Of a stretch of DNA of 64,000 nucleotides, positions 1 to 9,694 are shown one piece after another. Numbering within the stretch: position 1 is the first letter of the stretch; the number at the start of each line of letters is the position of its first letter. Both the position numbers and the translations under genes were made by a program. Under the pieces are notes generated by a model, which was not told where the DNA came from, did not search any database, and was given only the letters and a program-made list of their open reading frames with translations. The stretch lies in the NCBI RefSeq assembly GCF_003086295.3, contig NC_092048.1, positions 112,918,276 through 112,982,275 of the forward strand. Reading direction: 5' to 3'. Origin of the DNA: Arachis hypogaea (Eukaryota; Streptophyta; Magnoliopsida; Fabales; Fabaceae).

Positions 1-342
1 AAGCAGGAATAGAATGAGGTAAAGTGAGAAAAGAAAAGAAAGAAAGAGAAGAGGGAAGTTGCGGTTACTGGTGGTGGTGCGGTCATCTGCTGCTAAGGAG
101 TGGTTGACAAAGTGCAACAATGTGAAAAAGGGAAGAGATAGGAAGAAGAAAAAAAAAGGAAAGGGAGGCAATGGGCAGACGGTGGCGGCGTGGGTTCACT
201 GGCAGTGAGGAGTCACAGTGGTGGGTGTGTGGTGGTCAACAATGGTGGATTGGGGGTTGTAGAGGGGCAGAGAAAGAGACGTTGGAAGGAGAAGAGAAAA
301 TGGGACGCGAATGAGCTAGGGCTCTTCGCGTTAGGGTTAATG

Positions 343-612
343 AAATTCAAACCCACGCGTACGCGTGGGTCACGCGTAAGCGTGGCAGGGGTGAAATGGT
401 AAGCGACGCCTACGCGTCTGGCACGCGTAGGCATGACAAGAGAAAAGAGGGGGTGACGCGTACGCGTGGAAAGAAATTGTACTAGACACACAATTCCCGC
501 ACACCTTTGGCACAACTCACTGTTAGGACCGTGCGATGGCATAGTTCACGCACGATCCTGGCACGTTAAAATTCTAGGAGTCACGCGTACGTGTGGGCCA
601 AGCGTACGCGTG
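343..612. repeat. ACGCGTACGCGT palindrome array (G, internal)
   Basis: Several intact or one-mismatch copies of the self-complementary 12-mer ACGCGTACGCGT occur here, usually written CACGCGTACGCGTGG and separated by 5-30 bases. The array lies just downstream of the double hairpin in element sense, the same place as in E, F, D, H and El3. It is noncoding: ORFs across it are artefacts of the repeat. Confidence 0.8.
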
Positions 613-940
613 ATGTGGCCTTTTTTTTTTTTCAAGAAGTATATAATAGAAATAAGACTCTCCTATGCTCTATGTACATTTCTAAAAACTAACCAAAATT
701 CAAATTCAACAACTTTTTTTTTATCTTTTTAAATTTTTTTTCAAACAGTACACTAGGCAATTCAAACAAAGATGAAATCCAAAACAAATAACCTACAACT
801 TAAAGCACAAATCTAACCAAACAAACTAACATCTAATGGCAATATATGCAAGAGTGATATTAAAGCAAGAATGTACCTAATAATGGCAACTCAATTCATT
901 CATCAACTATATATACAAGAGAATGGAAAGAGGTTAGCAT

Positions 941-991
941 GGTGGGGTGTCTCCCACCTAGCACTTTTATTTAGTGTCCTTAAGTTGAACA
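941..991 (-). other. Double hairpin HP-B/HP-A after the X gene (G)
   Basis: In element sense the first hairpin (975-991) has a TGTTC/GGACA stem with one G-U pair and an AACTTAA loop. The second (941-958) is GGTGGG, loop AGACAC, CCCACC. It lies about 20 bases past the X stop codon. This is the G copy of a module found eight times in the window. Confidence 0.65.
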
Positions 992-1007
992 AGTAGTGAG
1001 CTTCTTG

Positions 1008-1789
1008 TCATGGCGGCTTATGTTTGAACTCATCTTTGAACTTCCACCAATGCTTGGACTTCCAATAAGCTCTAAAATTCAAAGTTAATAGCATCAAGCT
1101 TTGATGAAGCTCCACACAAGCTAAGGGCTCCCAAATTTAATCTTCATGTATTCCAGGGTCCTAAATCTTGTTTCTACACCCGTCTTCAAGTTGATCATCA
1201 AAATTCTACTCGGGTGGTAAGGCAATCCAAATTCTCACTCAAGCATCCAAACAACTTCCTAGATCATTTTAATTTAGCACTACACCATCCCTTGCACTTA
1301 GACTTTGAAGTTTCAACAAAAATGAACCTTTAATGTTGGTTCTAACCACTAACTATCATTCTCTTATGCTTCATTCCACAGAGAGCCCTAAGTTGACCAT
1401 CCGTTTCAAGTAACCCAAATTTGAGTGGGACAATAAAGCTAAGGGATATGAGTTTTACCACTCAAATGAAGGAATATATGGCGACCTAGGTAGAGAAGTT
1501 TTCAATGATCTTGACAAAGCAAATTCCACTCCTGTCCATCCTCTTCTAACGGCTTCCACATCTTGACAAGCTTTTTCTGATTCAGCCTCTTCTTCACCAA
1601 TTTCTTCAAATTCTTCCCCATCACTCAAGTCATATCTTGGAGGTTGCGTAAGATCTATGTCAACATCCATTTCAAATTCAACTGGGGAAGGCTCAACAAG
1701 TTCATCAACGGGATTGATCAGTGTGGACAAAAAATCACTAATGATGGAATCCACTTCCCGATCAATTTTCCTCAATTCTCCAACCACTT
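1008..1789 (-). pseudogene. X-protein pseudogene of G, 5' part removed by insertion of E
   Basis: The minus strand encodes an acidic segment (DLSDGEEFEEIGEEEAE, about 1570-1640), then a PSFEW motif, and, after several frame breaks between about 1455 and 1010, a recognisable C terminus like WKSKHWWKFKDEFKHKPP with a TGA at 1008-1010. The same C terminus is better preserved in D, F and H. The open frame runs on into the LTR at 1790, but that part is not coding. Function is unknown. It is a pseudogene because it is truncated and out of frame. Confidence 0.65.
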
Positions 1790-3282
1790 TGATGAACGGA
1801 TATTTGCTAGTAAAGAATTTCACAAAAGTAATCACGTTGCAAGTATATTATCTAAACCAACAAAGAATCCTTTCATACAAAAATTTGGTTGCCACTTAAG
1901 CAAACCCAATAAAAATAAACCAAAGTATTTAAACCTTGGGTTGTCTCTCAAGGAATTACAGGGAGGTGTAGTTATTATTGGTTATGGAAAAGTATCTTTT
2001 TGGGGTTTTTGAAAGGTTGAACAAGGAATGTAAATGATAAGAAAATAAACTAATAGTTAAGAAAGGCTCTTGGCAAGGTAAGAGAACTAGAAGTCCTATC
2101 CTAGTTATCCTTATCAATTGTGATGAGAATTGTCCATTGCTCCCACTTAATTAACCTCTAACTATGAAGGAAAGTCAAGAAGAATAATCAATTTGATTTC
2201 TCAAGTCCTAGTCAACTCCTAAGGAAAGACTAGCTTTAGAGGGATCCAAATCAACTAGCAACTTTCAATTATGAATCAACAAAGGAGTTTGATAACTCAA
2301 GAGTCTCCAATTACTCAACCAAAGCCAAAAAGGGAAAAGTCTACACTAGCATCGTCCCAAGCATTTAATCAAACACTTGGAAGGCACAACATAAAACATG
2401 GAAAATTAGCAAGGAATATTAAATCCAAACAACCAATTGCAAAATCAATGACTAACAAATAATAGAAGAAGCAATAAATATGAAATACCTCAACTTGCAT
2501 TAATAAGAAATTAAATCTAACATGAAGTTCATAAACCAAAGTGGCAAAATAAAGTAATCAACAAGGGAAATAAATAACTAGAATGCTAGAGCAAATAAAA
2601 GTTGAAGAGAAACTAAATTAAACTAAGATAGAAATCTGAAATTGAAAAGAACTAAAAGGAACCCTAAAGCCTAGAGAGAGGAGAGAGCCTCTCTATCTAG
2701 AAAACTATATCTAAAACCTAAAATTATGTGAATGAATTGATGATTGAATGATTTCCCTATTCTGCAGCTTTTATTCTATGTTCTCGGGCTTGGGATTGGG
2801 CCAAAAAGGAGCCCAGAAATCGCTCCCAGCGCTTTCTGTAAGTTTTTGCACGTGGCGCATGTCAGGTCACACGTACACGTCGCTTGGCAAAATTTCTTAT
2901 CACGCGTACGCGTCAGTCACGCATATGCGTCGCTTGTCTTCTGCTCTAGGCAAGCGTACGCGTCGACCATGCGTGCGCGTTGCTGCCAGCTTCTCAAAAC
3001 TTCATTTTCTCACGTTCCTTCCACTTTTGCATGTTTCCTTTCCATCCTCTAGGCCATTCCTGCCTTATATAGCCTGAAAACACTTAACACATAGATCACG
3101 GTGTCGAATGGTATAAGGGGATTAAAATACACAATTTAAAGGCCCAGGAAACAAGTTTTCAATTATATCACAGAATCAGGAAGGATTTGTAAAACCATGC
3201 AAATTATATGAATAAGTGTGAGTTTAGTCGATAAAATCCACTCAATTAAGTAAAAAATGTACCACGAAATAGTGGTGCATCA
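1790..3282 (-). repeat. 3' LTR of E
   Basis: Starts TGATGAACGG and ends GGTGCATCA on the plus strand, so TG...CA on both strands. It is followed at once by a polypurine tract on the minus strand. A TATATAA box lies at 3065-3071 (minus), and an ACGCGTACGCGT cluster lies at about 2868-2985. It aligns by eye over its length with 47075-48502 and with the D and H LTRs, but not closely. Confidence 0.8.
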
Positions 3283-3320
3283 AATCTCCCCACACTTAAA
3301 CATTAGCATGTCCTCATGCT
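3283..3320 (-). other. Polypurine tract with upstream hairpin, 3' LTR side of E
   Basis: Minus-strand sense: hairpin AGCAT, loop GAGGAC, ATGCT (3305-3320), then TTTAAGTGTGGGGAGATT up to the LTR edge. The purine run is the expected plus-strand primer of reverse transcription. An ACCAC/GTGGT hairpin inside the LTR end (about 3261-3276) lies on the other side. Confidence 0.75.
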
Positions 3321-4730
3321 AAGCTCAGGAGAAGCTACAAAGCAGTGAAGAGGAATGGTAGAAATTATGAAATGCAACCTATCTATATAAATGCAACTAC
3401 ATGCAAAAATGCTTCTACCTACTTGGTTAAAAGTAAACAAATTCTCCAAGACAAACATAAACTGGATTTCACTAATTCAAATCACAAAATAAAGTACAAG
3501 TAAACTTGCAGAAGAAAATAGCTCATGAAAGCCGGGAACAAAGAATCGAGCATCGAACCTTCACCAAGAGTGTATACACTCTAATTACTCAAGTATTTAA
3601 GGTTCGATTCTCTCAATTCTCTACTGACCTTGCTTTCTAAGACTTGTTCTTCTTCTACCGATCAACAAAAATTTAATGCACAAATACACATATCAAGAGG
3701 TCTTTTAAGGGTTGTAATAGGGTCAAGGTCAAGGTAGGATTATATTTGGCCAAGTGGACTAAAATCTGATTCCTTAATTAACTTAAATTTCCCACCTAAC
3801 TTAAGACAATCCATGTAATCACAATACGAAATCTAACTACCCATTTACTATGTTTACCACATATTCATGCATCCGATTTTGAGTACAGTACATATGCATT
3901 GCTATCACAATTTACTTTGGGGCATTTTGTCTCCTTTTTTTATTTGCTCTTTTTCTTTTCTTTTTCTCCTTTTTTTTCTTTTTGATTTTATTTTTATTTT
4001 TTTATTTTTTATTTTTTTCTCAATGCATATGGTTAAATTATTGAATGCATGAACATGTCCTAAACATTTCTTTCACATTTTCATAAAGATATGCAACACC
4101 CAATTCTTAAAACCAAATGTTTCCAAACCCAACTTCCCCACACTTAAATCATGAACACTCTCACTAGTCTAAGCTAACCAAGGATTCAAATTAAGGACAT
4201 TATTGTTTTACGCTTAGAGTTAATAATGTGCTAGAGTAAAGAACAAATGGGATAAGTAGGCTCAACATTGGTTTACAAAGGATAATGAAAAGGTTAAGGC
4301 CATGTGGGTATGTAAGCTCAGTGAAATAAGGCCTCAATCATATAAGTGAATGCATACATCAAATAATGGAAATATATAATTAAGCAAGACAAAGATCACA
4401 ATTTTAGAGAGAAAAACACACACCAAAAATAAAATATTGGTTGGTAAAATACAACCAATCAAATAGGCTTAGAATCTCACTGGTTTTGTATGTTCGAGCT
4501 CTAAACCATGTTCCAAAATAAAATTCTTCAAGCAAGGTTTAACAAAAAGTTTTAATTTAAATTAGTGAAATACTATAAAAATTTTCATAGAAAAAGAAAA
4601 TGTTACTTCAACCAAGTAGTAGCTAAATGCACAAAATCAAACAAACATGCAAATGTAACAACTAATTTACAAGGAAAATTAAACATTGGTGTTGAAGTAA
4701 GAAATAACTAACCCACGGAAGTCGGTAACG
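3321..4730 (-). other. Long 3' noncoding region of E
   Basis: About 1.4 kb without any credible ORF, AT-rich, with T-runs near 3930-4020. The same block lies between the ORF3 end and the PPT in D (18768-20123), F (48541-49996), H (51830-55110, split by a solo LTR) and, in plus orientation, El3 (43784-45192). Shared strings include a region with GTAATAGGGTCAAGGTC and one with CTAAGCTAACCAAGGATTC. Its conservation across subfamilies without coding capacity suggests an RNA-level role. Confidence 0.65.
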
Positions 4731-4883
4731 ACCTCCCCACACTTAAAGATTGCACCGTCCTCGGTGCATGCTAAGATGTGCAAGTGGATGGGCTGCTCCA
4801 ACTGACGCTTTTTTAAGGAATGTGTGTAGGAACTTGTTTGTCACCCCATGTAAACGTCTTTCGGTTCCCTTCTTGGTGGCTAT
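4731..4883 (-). pseudogene. Collapsed ORF3 remnant of E with internal polypurine tract
   Basis: A pyrimidine-rich run ending in TTTCAG on the minus strand precedes GATAGCCACCAAGAAGGG, which matches the ORF3 start of El3 (GATGGCCACCAAGAAAGG) with ATG changed to ATA. About 45 codons later come the hairpin TGCACC, loop GAGGAC, GGTGCA (4751-4768) and TTTAAGTGTGGGGAGGT (4731-4746), with a TAA inside the TTTAAG. ORF3 in El3 and H is 400-480 codons, so nearly all of it is deleted while the acceptor-like site and the PPT end remain. Confidence 0.6.
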
Positions 4884-5336
4884 CCTGAAAGAAGAGAAAA
4901 GGGAAGAAAAGTAACCCAAAAACAAAGATAGAAAATAAATAAAATATGGTTGGGGTAATGCCAAATAATGAAGGTCTCAAGTACATGGTAGCTACAACAT
5001 GCAAGTGAGAAAATAGTAGAAGCAAATGGCATATCAATAGTGCAAAAATTGCGACAATGGGGAAGAGATAGTAGGTAATGAAAGATAATATAAATTCATG
5101 TCAATGCAAAAGGAATACATGTGTCATAAAAGATTGGCATTGACAGATAAATAATATCACCCAACAGTGTAAAACAAGTCACTAAGCACCAAAATAATAT
5201 CAGAAAAGATACAACAGTTGAATAAGAACATTTAACACCAATGGTAAAATAGGAAATTAGAAAAGGAGATAAAAATATGGATAAAATTAAAATGCAATGA
5301 AAGAAAGTATGCAAATGCAGTATGTAAAAGAGAATG

Positions 5337-5835
5337 AAAGAGAATAAGGATGAGAAGAAAACGAGAAAATAAGAAGAAGGAGTAAGAGAGGAGAGAAGAA
5401 AGAAGAGAAATAGAAAACCGGAAATGGAGTCGACGCGCGCGCCTGCATCATGCGTATGCGTGAAAGCTGAAATATCCACTCAACGCGTACGTGTCGCCCA
5501 CGCGTACGCGTGGGTGGTCAACAATAGGAACTAACGCGTGAGCATCGGTCACGCGTACGCGTGACCACTCGCGCGCTTCCAGCGCCATGGCAGCACAACT
5601 CTCTATTCAGACACTCTTCTACGCCGATTGGGAAGCCCACGCGTACGCGTCACTGACGCTTACGCGTGGATGGACTAATGTGCAGGTGACGCGTATGCGT
5701 GGGGCACGCGTACGTGTGGGGTGGTTCGTGCTCCAGGCACCCCTCCCGCACGTCTCCATTGCAACTCTCTGTTCGTTTTCTCTTTGTTGCGTAGTCACAC
5801 AACGCGTGCGCGTCGTAGACGCTTGCGCGTTGATT
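5337..5835. repeat. Purine tract and ACGCGTACGCGT array (E, internal)
   Basis: Positions 5337-5415 are nearly pure purine on the plus strand. From 5430 to 5835 there are many copies or near-copies of ACGCGTACGCGT, separated by short unique spacers such as CAACTCTCT(A/G)TTC. It is placed between the double hairpin and the ORF3 remnant in element sense. No gene. Confidence 0.75.
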
Positions 5836-5935
5836 CCTCTTTTTTTTATATGCAGAATAAAAGTAAATATGCAGAACTGGAAACTAAAACTGACAGAAAT
5901 AAATTAAAACTAATAAAAAGGAAAGATCATACCAT

Positions 5936-5986
5936 GGTGGGTTGTCGCCCACCTAGCACTTTTAGTTATTGTCCTTAAGTTGGACA
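5936..5986 (-). other. Double hairpin HP-B/HP-A after the X gene (E)
   Basis: Element sense: TGTCC, AACTTAA, GGACA (5970-5986), then GGTGGG, CGACAA, CCCACC (5936-5953). It starts about 17 bases past the X stop at 6003-6005. Confidence 0.7.
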
Positions 5987-6002
5987 TTTGGTCAGCTCCT
6001 TG

Positions 6003-6400
6003 TTATGGTGGCTTGTGCTTGAACTCATCCAGGAATCTCCACCAGTGTTTGTAACTCCAATAGCCTCTGGGATCCCACACTAGGCGCATAAAGCCTTCAA
6101 GCAAGTTAAAGCAAGTGACAAGGCCCCAAGAGTGGTGATTGTTGGGATGAATTCCGGGGTCCCAAACCTTGCTTTTATACCCATCTTCTTGTTGATCATC
6201 ATTTTTCCACTTGGGTGGTGAGCAATTAGAATTCTCACTGAGACATCCAAACAACTTTCTAGACCCATTCAATCGAGCTCTCCACCAATCCTTGCACTTC
6301 AACTTTGAGCATGCAACCGTATTGAACCTTGCCTGACAACTCCAACCACTACCCATCTCCCTCTTACTCATAAAGCCACAAAGAGCTCTAAGTTGATCAT
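6003..6400 (-). pseudogene. X-protein of E, C-terminal part
   Basis: Encodes the C-terminal X domain: NDQLRALCGFMSKREMG, a Cys/Trp-rich middle, NGSRKLFG, SENSNCSPPKWKNDD, YKSKVWDPGIHPN, YWSYKHWWRFLDEFKHKPP, TAA at 6003. The frame is broken at 6400 by D and continues at 25089 (LEYGLPETDD), joined through the duplicated ATCAT. This half is open over its whole length. The protein is not recognised. It sits where pol ends in El3. Relatives are at 21581, 58778 and 63093. Confidence 0.75.
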
Positions 6401-7818
6401 TGATGAGAGGACTTTTGCGTGGTCTAGAAATTTGTGGATAAATCCTCGTTGCAAGTATAGTTTCTAAACCTTCAAAAGTCCTTTCATACAAACGTTTTGG
6501 TTGTCACAAGTAACAAACCCCTAAATAAATTGATAACCGAAGTATTTAAACCTCGGGTCGTCTTCTCAAGGAATTGCAGGGAGGTATGTTCTTATTATTG
6601 GTTATGCGTTTGTAAATTGGGGTTTTGGAAGTAAGGAGGGAATATGTTATATGACAAGTAAAATAAAATAATAATAATAAAATCTCTTGGCAAAGTATAA
6701 GAATTGGAATTCCTATCCTAGTTATCCTTATCAGGTGTGAAGAGAATTGGGTTTTAATCCCACTTGGTCGGCCTTTATTAAACAAAGGAAGGTTAAGTGG
6801 ATTGATTAGCTTGATTCTCAAGTCCTAGTCAACTCCTGTGGAGAGACTAGTGTTAGAGCAATCCTAGCTCAAGCAGAATCTGCCAAATTCAATCACTTGC
6901 TGAGTTTGATAACTCAAGTACTACCAATCACTTGACCAAAGCCAAAAGGGAGAAAAATATCTAAATTAAATTAAAAGCATCAATATAAATAAAGCAAAGT
7001 AATCTTAAATATGAAAATACCTCGAATTGCATTAACAAAAGAAATTAAATCTGGCATAGATGTTCATAAATTAAATTGAGAAAATAAATAAAAAAACATT
7101 GAACCTGGGATCGAGAGTCACTCCTAGAACTAAGAGAAATCTTAAATCCTAATCCTAAGAGAGAGGAGAGAACCTCTCTTTGTAAAAACTACATCTACTC
7201 CTAAAATTGTGAATATGAAAGCCTGTTGATGAATGGATGCATTCTCCCACTTTATAGCTTCTAATCTGTATTTTCTGGGCCGAGAACTGAGTCAGAAATA
7301 ACCCAGAATTTGCTGTTTGCGAATTCAAACATGCTGAATTTCCGTCACTGCGACGCGTCCACATAGAGCACGCGGTCGCATCGCCTAGCGTTAGGGAAAC
7401 TATTACATATATCAAATCGAAGCCCCGGATGTTATCTTTCTAACACAACTGGAACTGCGTCGTTTGGACCTCTGTAGCTCAAGTTATGGTCGTTTGAGTG
7501 CGAAGAGGTCAGGCTAGATAGCTTAGCAATTTCTCCAGCTTCTTGTATTCCTTCCACTTTTGCATGCTTCCTTTCCATCCTCTGAGCCATTCCTGCCCTG
7601 TAATCTCTAAAATTACTTAACACACATATCAAGGCATCTAATGGTGATAAGAGAGGATTAATATTAGCAATTATAAGATCAAAGAAGCATGTTTCCAATC
7701 ATAGCACAAATTCTGGGAAGGAATTGTAAAACATGCAAATAGTATGAATAAGTGGGTAAAGAGTTGATAAAAACCACTCAATTAAGCACAAGATAAACTA
7801 TAAAATAGTGGTTTATCA
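6401..7818 (-). repeat. 3' LTR of D
   Basis: Begins TGATGAGAGGACTTTTGCG and ends GTGGTTTATCA. It has a TATAAA box at 7251-7256 (minus), a short ACGCG-type cluster (7351-7385) and a box at about 7405-7480 shared with the El1 LTR and the solo LTR. Next comes the PPT of D. Confidence 0.9.
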
Positions 7819-7855
7819 ACCTCCCCACACTTAAACATTAGCATGTCCTCATGCT
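7819..7855 (-). other. Polypurine tract with hairpin, 3' LTR side of D
   Basis: Element sense: AGCAT, GAGGAC, ATGCT (7840-7855), then TTTAAGTGTGGGGAGGT ending exactly at the LTR. Positions 7856-7917 are the continuation of the 3' noncoding region, cut by El1 after CCTAT. Confidence 0.8.
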
Positions 7856-7917
7856 AAGCTCAAGAGAAGCTATAAAGAATGAAGAGGAATGGTAGAATGT
7901 ATGAAATGCAATCCTAT

Positions 7918-9571
7918 TGATGAGCGGATAATTTATACGCTTTTTGACATTATTTTTAGTATGTTTTTAGTAGGATCTAGTTACTTTTAGGGATGTTTTC
8001 ATTAGTTTTTATGATAAATTCACATTTCTGGACTTTACTATGAGTTTGTGTATTTTTCTGTAATTTCAGGTATTTTCTGGCTGAAATTGAGGGACTTGAG
8101 CAAAAATCAGATTCAGAGGTTGAAAAAGGACTGCTGATGCTGTTGGATTCTGACCTCCCTGTACTCAAAGTGGATTTTCTGGAGCTACAGAACTCGAAAT
8201 GGTGCGCTTCCAATTGCGTTGGAAAGTAGACATCCAGGGCTTTCCAGCAATATATAATAGTCCATACTTTGGCCAAGAATTGACGACGTAAACTGGCGTT
8301 CAACGCCAGCCTTCTGCCCAAATCTGGCGTCCAGCGCCAGAAAAGGATCCAAAACCAGAGTTGAACGCCCAAACTGGCACAGAAACTGGCGTTCAACTCC
8401 ACAAATGGCCTCTGCACGTGCAACACTTAGGCTCAGCCCAAACACACACCAAGTGGGCCCCGGAAGTGGATTTATGCATCAATTACTTACTCATGTAAAC
8501 CCTAGTAGCTAGTTTATTATAAATAGGACCTTTTACTAGTCTTTTTGGGAATCTTTGGATTACCTTATGATCCTTTGATCACGTTTAGGGGGCTGGCCAT
8601 CTCGGCCATGCCTGGACCTTCACTTATGTATTTTCATACGGTAGAGTTTCTACACTCCATAGATTAAGGTGTGGAGCTCTGCTGTTCCTCAAAGATTAAT
8701 GCAAGTACTACTGTTTTCTATTCAATTCTTCTTATTTCGCTTCTAAGATATCCATTCGCACCCAAGAACGTGATGAAGGTGATGATTATGTGTGACGCTC
8801 ATCATCCTTCCCCCTTATGAACGCGTGCCTGACAAACACTTCTGTTCTACATGAATTAAGCTAGAATGAGTATCTCTTAGATCTCCTAACCAGAATCTTC
8901 GTGGCGTAAGCTAGAATGATGGCGGCATTCAAGAGAATCCGGAAGGTCTAAACCTTGTCTGTGGTATTCCGAGTAGGATTCAATGATTGGATGACTGTGA
9001 CGAGCTTCAAACTCGCGATTGCAGGGCGTTAGTGACAGACGCAAAAGGATAGTAAATCCTATTCCAGCATGATCGAGAACCGACAGATGAATAGCCGTGC
9101 CGTGACAGGGTGCGTGAGCATATTATTCACTGAGAGGAGGGGATGTAGCCACTGACAACGGTGATGCCCTTGCATAAAGCCAGCCATGGAAAGGAGTAAG
9201 ACTGATTGGATGAAGATAGTAGGAAAGCAGAGGTTCAGAGGAACGAAAAGCATCTCCATTCGCTTATCTGAAATTCCTACCAATGATTTACATAAGTATC
9301 TCTATCCCTATCTTATTATTTAATTTCGAAAACTCCATTATCCATTTATATCTGCCTGACTGAGATTTGCAGGGTGACCATAGCTTGCTTCATACCAACA
9401 ATCTCCGTGGGATTCGACCCTTACTCACGTAAGGTATTACTTGGACGACCCAGTGCACTTGCTGGTTAGTTGTATCGAAGTTGTGACAATTATGAATTAA
9501 GATCAAAGCACCAAATTTTGGAGCCATTACCAGGGATTGTTCGAGCCTGGACATCACAATTTCGTGCACCA
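7918..9571 (+). repeat. 5' LTR of El1
   Basis: TGATGAGCGG...CACCA. A CTGGCGTTCAACGCCAG-type palindrome cluster lies at 8296-8402. A TATA box TATAAATA is at 8518-8525, followed by GGCTGGCCATCTCGGCCATGCC (8591-8612). A U5 box with a CTTAC/GTAAG hairpin is at 9420-9433. Near the end (9511-9540) there is a decayed copy of the PBS region. Confidence 0.92.
8518..8525 (+). promoter_or_regulatory. TATA box of the El1 LTR
   Basis: TATAAATAGG lies about 600 bases into the LTR, and the identical copy is at 17709-17716 in the 3' LTR. The position suits a U3 promoter with transcription starting a few tens of bases downstream. El2 LTRs have the same TATAAATAGGAG string on the minus strand (34844-34851 and 39978-39985). 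Confidence 0.6.
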
Positions 9572-9577
9572 AGTTTT

Positions 9578-9595
9578 TGGCGCCGTTGCCGGGGA
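9578..9595 (+). other. Primer-binding site of El1 (tRNA-Asp)
   Basis: TGGCGCCGTTGCCGGGGA is the perfect complement of the 3' end of plant tRNA-Asp including CCA, and starts 6 bases after the LTR. The same 18-mer is in El3 (27785-27802) and, on the minus strand, in D and El2. Confidence 0.9.
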
Positions 9596-9676
9596 TTGTT
9601 TGAGTTTTCGGCAAGCTTTTGGTCCGGTAACATCAGTGCCAGATTCCCTTTTGATCCGGCAACAGCACCAAGTTTT

Positions 9677-9694
9677 TGGCGCCGTTGCCGGGGA
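9677..9694 (+). repeat. Second, duplicated primer-binding site of El1
   Basis: An exact copy of the PBS 18-mer lies 99 bases downstream of the first, inside a longer duplicated string that begins GCACCAAGTTTTTGG and ends GGGATTGTTTGAGTTT. It is also preceded by CA, as an LTR end would be. Confidence 0.85.

Larger units (their letters stand above)
1..1789 (-). mobile_element. Fragment G: internal part of a non-autonomous Athila-like LTR element
   Basis: Read on the minus strand, this fragment holds the X-protein pseudogene (1008-1789), the post-coding double hairpin (941-991) and a palindrome array (343-612). The first ~340 bases are purine-rich and G-rich on the plus strand, with no gene I can support. 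Positions 613-940 are AT-rich and featureless. The same order of parts occurs in D, E, F and H. G is cut at 1790 by the LTR of E. Neither of its own LTRs is in the window. The assignment rests on synteny with the better preserved relatives. Confidence 0.75.

Noticed and set aside
343..612. CRISPR-like repeat array
   Set aside because: The words are short and palindromic, with irregular spacers and decayed copies. The setting is plant LTR elements and no cas genes are present.
1785..1789. CACTT as a target duplication of E
   Set aside because: There is no matching copy at the right end. The right LTR runs into F, so the site cannot be confirmed.
8185..8445. ORFs within the LTRs of El1 (7977-8445, 9059-9283) and their copies at 17168-18474
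   Set aside because: They lie in U3/U5 of an LTR pair and overlap the palindrome cluster. Duplication in both LTRs explains their repetition.
9578..9595. tRNA-Asp gene fragments at the many CCCCGGCAACGGCGCCA sites
   Set aside because: Only the 18 bases of the tRNA 3' end match, always next to an LTR. These are primer-binding sites.
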